This document shows positions 46,132-58,100 of a DNA stretch of 64,000 nt, piece by piece. The position numbers and the translations under genes are program-made. How positions within the stretch are numbered: position 1 is the first letter of the stretch; each line of letters opens with the position of its first letter. Origin of the DNA: Vanilla planifolia (lineage: Eukaryota > Streptophyta > Magnoliopsida > Asparagales > Orchidaceae); NCBI GenBank assembly GCA_023846275.1, contig CM043875.1, positions 5,778,626-5,842,625 of the forward strand, read 5' to 3'. Under the pieces are notes generated by a model, which was not told where the DNA came from, ran no database searches, and saw only the letters and a list, made by a program, of their open reading frames with translations.

Positions 46132-49100
46132 GTTCGTTTTGGGTACCCTCAAAACTGATGTCGATATGCACAATTCTATGTTTGCTTGCAACCTGCAAGA
46201 TGTTCAAGTTTGCACTCTCGGATTGTAAGAACCAAATTGATGAAAAAGTATCAAAGTTGAGAAGTCATGCTTAGTTTGCAAGTGTAAGGAACAGCTTACA
46301 CTGGCTCCCCCCAAAAAATCGCTTTCTGGACAAAATGCTGTTGGAAGCAATGCTGAGTATGCTCACAAGAGGAATCAGGAACTCTTTGAGAGGATTAATG
46401 GTTATCTTTAGAAATTTAATAGGAGTTAACACAGCCAAACAGAAAGAAACATGAGAACTAATGGTTTCTATGTTTAGCATGGGGTGGTGGTGTTAAATTA
46501 AATGGATATAGTACAACAAAGATTGTTTTGGGTTAGTACAACAAAAATTGTTTGTTTACTAGCTCAAATTTGTAGGATTTGACCCAATTTTTGTTTTGGT
46601 TGCTAACCCATATTTATGAGGTTAAAATAACATCAACAATTCATGTTAAAGACTGGGTTAGGTTAACCTAGTACAAGCATACTCACATGAACAAAACATT
46701 GTTCAACAATGTTACCCAAGTTAACTAAATTAACCATGTTAATCCTGCCTTGCCAAACGGGACTTTAGGTTTTATCAAACTCTTCTTGTTTTTTCAATGG
46801 CAATCATCGCTATCTTTAGTTTTATCTCAACTCTTTTTCATGCATCCTCTTTCTCTATTGTTTCTAGCAGTTATAACGTATGGTATTAGTACATAACACT
46901 AGTTTTTTTTTTTTCCTTTTTTGCATAAATACCTCTCAAAATGTGGCCTCTCAAGAATACAATTCTAAGGGAGAAGCTCTTTTCAAGTTATACCATTATC
47001 AAAAAAATTTTCCAACATGCTAATTTCTTTGATTATTGCAGCACGCATTGCAGCTTGTCTACCTAGGAGCAGTGGTCATGGTATCTGCATGGATAGGTGT
47101 GCTTCCTCACTATTGCAAGCTTGTGTAGTTCTTCTAAATAACTAAATATTCTATTTATTCTTCGATCAAACTCTCAAATTATGATATCATACATCCTATT
47201 ATAAGCACATTTGTTAGTTTGAAATGTTATAGTAGGCATAATTTACTAAGAGCCTTACCTAATTTGTACACATAGGAGTAGCATTTTGGATGCAAACTGG
47301 AGAGAGACAAACAGGACGGTTAAGGGTGAAATATATCCAGTCCATCTTACAACTAGACATCAACTTTTTTGATACAGAAGCAAGAGATGCAAACATAATT
47401 CATCATATTACAAGTGATGCTGTGCTAGTGCAAGATGCAATAGGAGATAAGGTAAGACTCCCATTTTTAATTGCTAAGCAAAAGCTAAGTGACCATGACT
47501 AGGACTTAAAAGGTTTACATAAAAAGAGTCAAAAAAAAAAAAAAAAAGTTTACATCCAAATGGTCTATTTATTTTCATTAATGATGCATAGTTTATTTAT
47601 TTTTTAGGTTCGATGCACTATTGATGTAATACTATTTAGTTTCTAGATGGTTTGAATGATGTGGAACAAAATCAAGGAACTTGATTTGAAACATTGACGT
47701 CTACAACCAAAATTCAATGGACAAAAGATTTATCATTTTTCTATCCATATGATTGAGAGCCTCTCGCTCATTTATGCAGTCTTAAAAGATCAATTTTACA
47801 TTTATGGGCAACTTCAATAAGTCATGCAACAATTAATGGGCAATTCATAAAATGAAATATCTCTATGTATTCACATGTAGAAAGAACATCAATTTGATAA
47901 CATGAATGATTATTCTCATCACATGATACTGGTTGAACCTTTCTTTAGAAAGGCCATGAACCAAACTTTTTCTACATAACATGCAGACTGGCCACAGCTT
48001 GAGGTACCTATCTCAATTTTTTGTCGGATTTGTTGTCGGATTTACCTCAGTATGGCAGCTCACCCTTCTTACCCTGGCTGTGGTTCCATTGATTGTTATT
48101 GCTGGTGGTACATATGCTATGGTAATGGCTACTTTATCGAAGAAAGGTGAGAGTGCTTATGCTGACGCTGGGAAAGTAGCAGAAGAGGTAATTAACACCA
48201 CACCCTTGTTCTTTAAAATTTAGTTTACAATTACAGAGCTGAAGCAAACAGAGGGCCTTGTTCTTTAAAATTTAGTTTACATTCTTCTACTTGTGCCTGA
48301 ATAAAGGGTCTACTTCCACTTAAAGGTGAGCAAATAAAATAAACAAATGAAAAGTTAAGATCTGTAACAAAGTTGAGCAAAAGTTGTTGGTCTCACCGTT
48401 GCTCAAACACTTTCTACAACTGATTCATATAATGCAGTAGACCAAAGCGAGTGAAAGAGCATTTTGCTCACCTGAGATAACCTTTGCCTACTTCTGTATA
48501 TTAGGTAATTTCACAAATTCGTACGGTATACTCATATGTGGGGGAAGACAAAGCAATTGAAGCATACTCAAGAGCACTCAAAGTTGCACTAACATTGGGT
48601 AGGAAGAGTGGTCTTGCAAAAGGAGTTGGTGTAGGTTGTACATATGGTCTGCTATTCTGCGCCTGGGCGCTGCTGCTTTGGTATGCTGGGGTTCTGGTCA
48701 TGCGCCAAGACACAAATGGTGGAAAAGCATTTACAACTATACTGAATGTCATCTTCAGTGGATTGTAAGCACAGAAAACTGGAAGACACTTGAAAGAATG
48801 ATTCGAAGTCCAGGTCTGAAATTTGACTAACGTATATTTTCTTTTATAGTGCTCTTGGACAAGCAGCTCCAAACCTCAGCTCCATCGCTAAAGGTCATGC
48901 GGCAGCAAGTAGTATCATAGTGATGATAGAAAAAGTTTCTAATGCAACAGAAAGATTCAATGGAGCTGTCATACCTCAAGTACATGGCGAAGTTGAGTTT
49001 TGTGAGGTTTCTTTTTCATACCCTTCAAGGAAAAACATCATCTTTGATGGTATTAGCTTTTCAATCACGGCTGGAAGAACAACTGCTATTGTAGGGCAAA

Positions 49101-52100
49101 GTGGATCAGGAAAGAGCACCATCATATCCCTGCTTGAAAGATTTTACGAGCCAACATCAGGTATATTTATTTGTTTCACTGATGATTTCCATGGTGTAGT
49201 TCCAAGAATAAACAAGCATTCTACCACTAAAACAAAGAGGAGAAAATATCTCAAATAATCATCTTTGCCAGGAAAAATTCTTCTGGATGGTCATGATGTG
49301 AAGTCTCTGCAATTGAAGTGGCTAAGAAACCAAATGGGATTAGTGAGCCAAGAACCTGCTTTGTTTTCAGCTTCCATTGCCAGGAACATCCTGTATGGAT
49401 GGGAAGATGCTGGCATGGATGATATCATGAGCGCTGCAAAAGTAGCAAATGTTCATTCTTTTATTCAAAGTCTCCCCAATGGCTATTTGACTGAGGTTGG
49501 CATCTAGTGTTGCATATCAGCTTAATTTTAATTCCCCATCCAATAACTAAATCCTCTTTTAATGAACTTCCAATGGTTCAACCTAAGGTAGGAGAGGGAG
49601 GTTTTCAGCTTTCTGGAGGGCAGAAACAGCGAGTTGCAATAGCTAGAGCAGTGCTACGAAATCCTAAGATTTTACTCTTAGACGAAGCAACCAGTGCACT
49701 GGACTCAGAATCAGAAAGGTTAGTGCAAAATGCTCTGGAAAAGATCATGATGAACAGAACAACAGTTGTGGTAGCACACAGATTGTCCACAATCAGCAAT
49801 GCTCATACAATTATAGTCCTAAATAATGGAGAAGTTGTTGAAAGTGGCACACATGAAGAGCTGATGGAAAGAAGAGAACAAGGACAGTATGCCATGCTGG
49901 TGCAAGCCCAACTATCAACCCATGCCTATAATCAAAGCATAAATGATCACAAAAAGCCAGAGTAAGAGCATTTGTTATGCAGTATTGTTTTATAACGAAT
50001 AAACTTAGGATAGAAGAGTTTATTGGTCCTCTTTTTTCCAGTTTCTCCTGTGAAACAACAGTTTCTGCATGTGCCTTTGAAACTGGAAGAATTTGTGCGA
50101 AGGATGGTTCAACAACAGTGAACATGAAGGACACTATGCAAGATACCAGTCCACCAATTTTGGTACCAGTGCCATCAATCTTGAAGGTAATAAGGTTGAA
50201 CAAACCAGAGTGGCCATTTGCAGTTCTTGGCTCGATTGGTGCAATCCTAGCAGGTTCAGAAGGTCCTCTGTTTGCTCTTGGGATAACCCATGTTCTGACT
50301 GCATTCTATTCCCATGAAAAATCAGAGATCAGGAATGAGATCAAGATGGTTTCCCTAATATTCATTGGGGCAGCTGTCATTACTGTGCCAGTATATGTTT
50401 TGCAGCATTACTTCTATACACTGATGGGAGAGAGCCTCACCACTCGTATCCGACATCAAATGTTCTCAGGTAAAAACAACTTCCTCGTTAATTAAGATTT
50501 CTACAGTTCATAACTAGTAGTTGCATTAAGTTATAGACTTGAAAAAATAATGAGCTTGTGTGTAGACCATTATCAGGATATAGTAAACAGGTTAAATCTG
50601 CTCAAAGTTTCTCTAAAATTTCCACTACGGACACTATAATGATGCAAATAGGATATCATTGCAATACTCGAAGTATTGAAGACACGCTGAGTTGCTGAAG
50701 TAAAAAACTGAGTGCGTGCCCAGTAACTGGCAAAACAGAGGCCGTCACTGAGTGCATGCCTAGCCACCTTGTTATTCGTGCTCAAATAGAGTTATATGTC
50801 TCACAGGGTTGAGGGAAGCTACAACTAAATGCTGCTCGAAAGTTCCTTTCAATGTTGTCGTCTAGCTTGATCCCATGAAGTGCCTTAAAGAAGGTAATCA
50901 CTCAGACCATCGATGAGAGCCTCAACATGTTGAATTTCCCCGAGTGACAGCACGTCTTGGATTGCCTTAATGGAACTCCTGAGGCCAGGCGTCGATCAGG
51001 AAAAGTATCTAACCCGGCCAGCTGGGGTAAAACTCGAATGATTTCAGGGATTGATGTGGCCAAATAGGTCTGTGTGAGGCCACTTTCAAACCTAAAGTAG
51101 AGCTCAGTCAAACAATGACGATGACCCACTCAGGTCAAACTTGGTGCAGGACCAGGATTGTCAATCAAAGCTCAGGGTTTTCATTTAACAAGAGGCTGCG
51201 GATCAACGGTCGAAGAGGGAGACCTGTAGTCCCCATTGGAGACTTAGTTGAACCAGATGGGCCAAGCGGTGCATTACCTGCTTCACTTGTTCTGTAGTTG
51301 GAACCATCTCCCCCCATTCCTTGGCATGGATCGGGTGTTCCAGTGTGAATGCATACTCAGGTCCTAAGAGTATGCCTCAAAGATAGCAAAAAATATGTTA
51401 GCACAAAAGATGGCTTTTGACTGTTATGCAGGAGCTAATCTCATTTATGTGTAGAAATACAGTAGTGCCAAGTATGCGGGTTGGGAAGTAAAAATAATAT
51501 ATATATATATATATATACCAAAAAAACCTTAAAGAGGCCAAAACTTTTACTACAAATAATAGAAATTCGGATTCCATTACCTTTTATTAGTTAGAAGAAC
51601 AATATTTCTTAGGCAAAACCATAAAAAAAAATAAAGAATGAAGAGCAAGGCAAAAATTATGATAAAACGAGTTGAGAATAGTAGAGTTTCTGTCACAACT
51701 CTGTTCAACATAATTTAAATAAATCCTGATAAAATACATGAAAAACTGAATTATTGGTTCAAAACGAAGTATTAAGTAATTCAAGATGATACAAAATCAA
51801 ATTCAAGGGAGAAGGGTTGATAACAAAGTAGTATATCATATTTTATAGCACTGTTATACCTTTAGTCATTAAAATACTTGTTTTACAACTAATGAAGAAT
51901 TACGAGGAGTCAAATACAAATATGATAATTTCAACATAATCTATGTAATTATAGAGCCATTTCTGATAAATAAAAAAAATAAGGTCATTCCATTTTAACA
52001 AAAGACTATACCTAAATTCAATAGCTTTGGGATTGGTATCCTGATAATGATTTTCCTACCCCACCTATTCCTACTCAAAAAGGAAAGGCCCTTTTCCTTT

Positions 52101-55100
52101 TGGCTTGTTGTGGGTGAAGAGGGATTTGAACCCTTGACACAATGGTTTATAGCCATGTGCTCTAATCCTCTAAGCTTCATGCCTTACTTTGCTTTCAACA
52201 GAATCATTATGTTTGTTTTACTAATAGTTTTTTTGAGAGACATTTAGATAATGTATCTCAAGATTAAACAAGAATTAATCAATTGGAGAGCATGATCAAG
52301 TGGTCTATAAAACAGTCATATGTAAAAACATGTTAAAGGCTGTTAGTGATTTTGTTCAAGATTGGCTTAACTTGCAAATCATGGAATTGTTGCTCTAGCA
52401 CTTAGTGGAGTGGCTACCCATCTAGAGGTCATCGTCTATATTTTATTTTGGTTAGAATTATTAAATATTTCACTTGATATTGATATGACACAACTAAAAC
52501 TGTATTGCATACTTTAACTATGCATTTTATTATTAAATATCATCTTGAATTATTAAGATATCTAAAACTATATTGGAATGTTGTTTATATTTTTACAAAT
52601 TACTATAATTTCAACTCGACCCTTTAGTTAGGAAAATCCAGTTGAAAAACTATTTAAAATATGTTTTATTAAACCTTGTTGTTTTCTACCAATTAATCGT
52701 ATAACATATTGTCTAATATTGGACTGGACGATCTACATTTTGGTTTAGAATCCCAATTGTGTTTTGAAGTTGTCATAGTATCGTAGAGTATGATGTCTTC
52801 ATCATACAACTAAGATCACTAGCTCAACAATACATTAGAAGTGTGAATCAGGTTGTACAAGATGTCAACCTTGCACGTGTGTTGTCCAATTTTTAAGAGT
52901 AGAATAATCGCTATAGTTGTATGAGCACTAAGATTGCTTTGTACACATTATTTATTTTCTCTCAGAATTAGCTTTGTACGATACATATCTTAATTTGCAA
53001 GTGCTTCATGTCGTAAAGTACCAAGTTTTGTATCGTAATTATAATTTTTTGTGAAAATTTTATCTAAATTTTTTTCAACACTTATAGTACACTCTAATAC
53101 AATTAGTGTGTCGTAACAGTATGTCTCAATATGTGTCTACTTTTGTTATCATATAGTAGGAATTCTATGCATCATACTTGTATGTCTTTGAATATTATGC
53201 TTTTGTGCTGTAGGTGTATGATAAATTTATCATATAAGTGTATTGATTATCTTTCATGTTTTTCACCAAGTATTAGAATGATTTTTGTATTAGACTAATA
53301 CATATTGTGTTAAAATCGTCAATTTATATATTTTTCAAAATCTTCGTTGTTGTACTATAATTATTGTAATATCGTACTAGTATGTTTAGTTGTTAAGAAT
53401 TATTATAGAAGTATTAAGATTATCTGTCATCAGACAAGTATGATCAATGTTAAAATTATTAAATTATATTTTTTTTTTCAGATTCTTCATTGTCATACTA
53501 TAACAATAGTAATATCGTATTAATACTTTAGGTTATTAAGAAGTTTAGGTTATTAAGAAGTTTTTATGAATGTACGAAAACGATTTCAAATCAGGATAAT
53601 ACATCTAGTTTTATATACTTTTGTTATTGCCATGCAAATACAATAGTATATATCATATGAGTATAATATATTTTTTAGTTAAGTTTATCTAAGTAAAATT
53701 TATATTATACAAGCATTCATAGTTTATGATTACAATGTACAATTTCTTGAGAGCTCAGCTTCTTATGAAAATATATATCGTACAGTAACGATCTATTTTT
53801 GTACTAGTTCGATCGATCTAAAAAATGAGATAGTGCAAAACTTGGGCAAATTTGGACTAATTTCTATCATACTAATACGATTCATACTTATCCAAGAGTT
53901 TGTTTTAAAGACTTAGCTATTTATTGGATGTGAGATTCTTATACAAATCTTATTGTTCGATTCTACATTGTATAATATTCTTTTAAGAGCTCATAATTTG
54001 ATCATGCGTGACTTTGTTTTATTTGTACTGTATAATTTCATTGTATAAGTACAATACATTTGGACTAATAGAAATGAACTAATCAACAAGAAATCGTCAA
54101 GTCGATCATTATACGAACATTATTGCTATGATACAATGTCCTCAATGTGCGATATGGATCTTATAAATGTAATGATTATTTTGATCATTTTGGGACTGGA
54201 TTTTTAGTCATTATAACTCCTTTAATTAGCCATGCTTTTGTATGATATAAATAAGAGTGAGTTAGAAAGAGAATAGATTAATAAATCAATTACAAAATTA
54301 TTTTAAAAGTGAAACCAAGTTCATAGATGCTTGTTGAGTTTAAAGGTGAGACATTTTATTCTTGTTGTTACTGTTGTTGCATTTCGATTCTTAATTATAT
54401 TGTTCACTCATCTATTGCATCAAAGCTGCTTATATTGTTTTGCAAAATCTTTTCATAACATTGAGATTTGTGCCATGTTATTTTTTCAAATATATAGTAT
54501 AAGACTTTGTATGTGTTTTTTTTGTACAAGTGTTGTGAACTTTGTTTAAGCTATTGTTGTTCTTTTGAATGAAATTGACTCTTATCTGGCTAAGACAAAA
54601 AGTAAGTGAATTTGTATTATGTTAACCCTTATGTGGTTGCGACAAAAACGGGAGTGATTGTATTAAGTTTACCCCACCTAGCTGCAACAAAATCAAAGTA
54701 GTTTTAATAGAAATCTAACCACTTAACGAGGGGTGAGGCAAAAATTTTGTAGAATCATGTGAAAATCTCGTGTTAATTTTTCTTTATGTTGAGTTGCTTA
54801 ATGTTATTATGTTGACCCAATTCACGATCAATCCAAAACCAACTTTAAGCAACTCAACATAATAACATTTCACATAAGGGAAATTCCAAATAAAAAGCAT
54901 ACCTTTAACAATCATTTTAATGCAAATCGAAATCTGAGTTCCGTTCTTTTCCTTCTTAGATTACCTTGCAGATGTAGATTAAGCTAGAACTATTTGAGAA
55001 TTCTTTCTTTTCCCCTCCCAAACCCTTTTCTTTTTTCTTATTATATTCTTGAGCTTGCCCTCTCTCTTTTTTGAATTTATTCTTTCAACCATAGGGTATG

Positions 55101-58100
55101 GAGAGAGAAAAGGTATAGATTTATATTTATAAAAAAAATTTAAATATATATTTTTTTATTTTAAAAAAATCTATAAAAAATTAAAATCATTTTTAAAAAT
55201 TATGAATAACATACCTAAGGATTCTTCAGGTCAAGACTTTCATAGTGATATACTCAAATCTTGAATTCAGTTGACATATTTTTTAAAGAATACTTTAAAA
55301 TTTTGAATTTGCACAACTCATATCAAATAGTAAAATTATAATTGAAAACATATTTCACAATTAATTAAATCGAGCTATCGTGTGTATATTCAACGATCAA
55401 GTTAGATGACAAAAGATTTGAGAATCTCTTATTTTATACTTATGATGGTTTGGTTATATATAAGGGAAGGGATGATGGAATGGATCTGCTAAGTCAAAAG
55501 ATAAGTGGCAAGCTAAGATAAACTTGAAGAATGGCATATCAACTAAAGATCCAATGATACTTAATAGTTATTAATTGCATTGGTAAATTTTGAGAGATAC
55601 AGAAGGGTAATTATTAGTAAGTTGCAAGAGAATTGGGAGGAAAGTTGAGCTAGAATAGGGGTTGGCTAGTTTAGGGAAGGATAAGACTAAGCTCTTTAGG
55701 GTTGGGCATAGAGCCCAAGCAAAAGGAGGACCAATGCAGAGGAAATAACTTCATTGACTGTGTGCTTGAGTGGGTCAAATTCATCTTGGCAGGGACATGG
55801 CTAACTGAGAATAATGGAACCGAACGAATGAGCAAAATTTGAGGTGGATTAGGAAATGACTATGTTGGAAAAGAAGATATGTGTGAAGGACATGGGTCGA
55901 GTAGTTGAACGAAGGCAAATAATTAGGTTGATACATACAAAGAGAAAGTATCTGATATTAGCTATAAAGGACCAATGGATCACAAATAGAACAACAAGAT
56001 AACTAGATTCAAGTTCTATGTATATTGGCAACACAGATCAATCATGTCTGGAAATGTTAGCTTTTGAAATAGCACGACCAAAAATTATTGAGATTCTATT
56101 ACCTAAACTAGTTTCACCCATGGGTTGATATCAGAAATTAAGAAACAAAGATGGACACCAAATTTAGGATATGACAAAATGTTGAATTTGTTTTTTCTAT
56201 TGAATATATTGTAACGAATGGTTTGGAAAATGCATGATATAGTATGTTCCTACTCAGTTGGTTTAGCTGGAGTTCAAAAAACTAAGGTATTGTTACTCAA
56301 CCATAAATTATGCTTTCAAGCAAAAACCAAGTAGAATTAAAAAGGAAGCAAAGATAATGTATGATATATCCTAAGACATGCTCACACAAATCCAAACAAG
56401 GCCACTCCATGTATTCCATAATTATGAACCACACATGAGTAATCGCCATAAGAAAATCTAAGAAGTGGCATCAACGAAAACATGAAGTAGCCATTAACTA
56501 CGAATTAGTAGCATGCAAGAAAAAGAAGACAGAATGAGCATATGGAAGACTGGCTTGAGTCTGGTAACAACTCGTGTAATGTGTCAAGTGTATCTAGTGT
56601 GCACACGACTAGTTGATCATCTGTAAGTATATAATAGATGTTAACTTTGTGCTTGTTAATGTGTACCATAAACCCATAATTTTTCTCTGCAGCAATCCTT
56701 AAAAATGAGATTGCCTGGTTTGATCAAGAAGAGCATAGTAGTGGGTCATTGGCGTTGAGCTTAGCAGCAGATGCTACTTTGGTTCGCAGCGCAGTTGCAG
56801 ACAGGATGTCAACCATAATCCAGAATATCTCACTAACAGCGACAGCATTCATCATAGCGTTTGTTCTTAGTTGGCGAATGGCAGCAGTCGTCCTTGCAAC
56901 TTTTCCTTTGCTCATTTGTGCCTCAATAGCCGAGGTGCTAACACAAATTTTATCTTGACAAAATTTTGGTTTGGATAGTAAACTAATGATCTTGCCTTGT
57001 ACAGCAATTGTTCCTCAAGGGCTTTGGTGGAAACTATGCACTTTCTTATGCTCGAGCAACTACAGTGGCACGAGAAGCAATCACCAACATCCGAACAGTT
57101 GCAGCATTCAGTGCTGAAGACTCTGTTTCAACACAGTTTACACTCGAACTGGACAGGCCAAACAAGCAAGCTTTCGTACGTGGCCATGTCTCAGGTATAA
57201 TATATGGCCTATCACAGTCCTTTGCATTTTGTTCCTATGCCCTTGGTCTATGGTATGCATCCCAGCTTGTCAAGAATGGAACCTCCAACTTTGGTAGCAT
57301 CATGAAGTCATTCATGGTGCTGATAATTACATCACTTGGAATAGCAGAAACGTTAGCACTCACACCTGATATTGTTAAGGGGACACAAGCCCTTGGTTCA
57401 GTATTTTCTATTCTTGAAAGGGAAACAAGAATAGAAGCCAATGACCCACATTGTGAAGTGGTGGAAGAAGTCAAGGGGGAAATAGAGTTCAGGAATGTAA
57501 GCTTCAGATACCTCACTAGACCTGATGTTAGTGTATTGAATGATCTAAGTTTACATATCAGAGCAGGTAGTAGCCTAGCATTAGTGGGTAAAAGTGGATC
57601 TGGAAAGAGCTCTGTGATTTCACTCTTAATGAGATTCTATGATCCGACTTGTGGAGAAGTTCTAGTTGACAATAAGGATATTCGAAGCTTGAATTTACGA
57701 TCCTTGCGAAAGAGGATTGGTTTAGTTCAGCAGGAACCAGTGCTGTTCTCTACTACCATCTATGAAAATATTGCCTATGGGAAGGAATGTGCATCAGAAA
57801 TTGAGGTTTTTGAAGCAGCAAAAGCAGCAAATGCTCATGGATTTATTAGCCGAATGCCTGATGGGTATGCCACCCAAGTTGGAGAAAGGGGAGCTCAGTT
57901 GTCTGGTGGGCAAAAGCAAAGGGTAGCCATAGCTCGAGCAATCCTAAAAGACCCTTCAATTCTCCTCCTTGACGAGGCTACCAGTGCATTGGACACTGCA
58001 TCAGAGAAGTTGGTACAGGAAGCTCTCGACAGACTAATGGAAGCCAGAACAACAGTTATTGTTGCCCACAGGTTATCAACAATACGCAATGCCGACGTAA

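Larger units (their letters stand above)
50470..56692 (+). other. ABCB intron 9 (6.2 kb)
   Basis: All other ABCB introns are under 1 kb. This one holds a GC-richer block, an AT microsatellite, a plastid DNA insertion, a patterned tract and small repeats (listed separately). Nothing recognisable is seen in about 54870-56690. Confidence 0.9.

Noticed and set aside
52047..52247. 66-aa + strand frame containing '[19 protein letters not shown]'
   Set aside because: It is a reading of the antisense strand of the plastid trnR-ACG insertion, a well-known source of false peptides.
54331..54549. 72-aa + strand frame
   Set aside because: It is a hydrophobic translation of T-rich LTR-like sequence.
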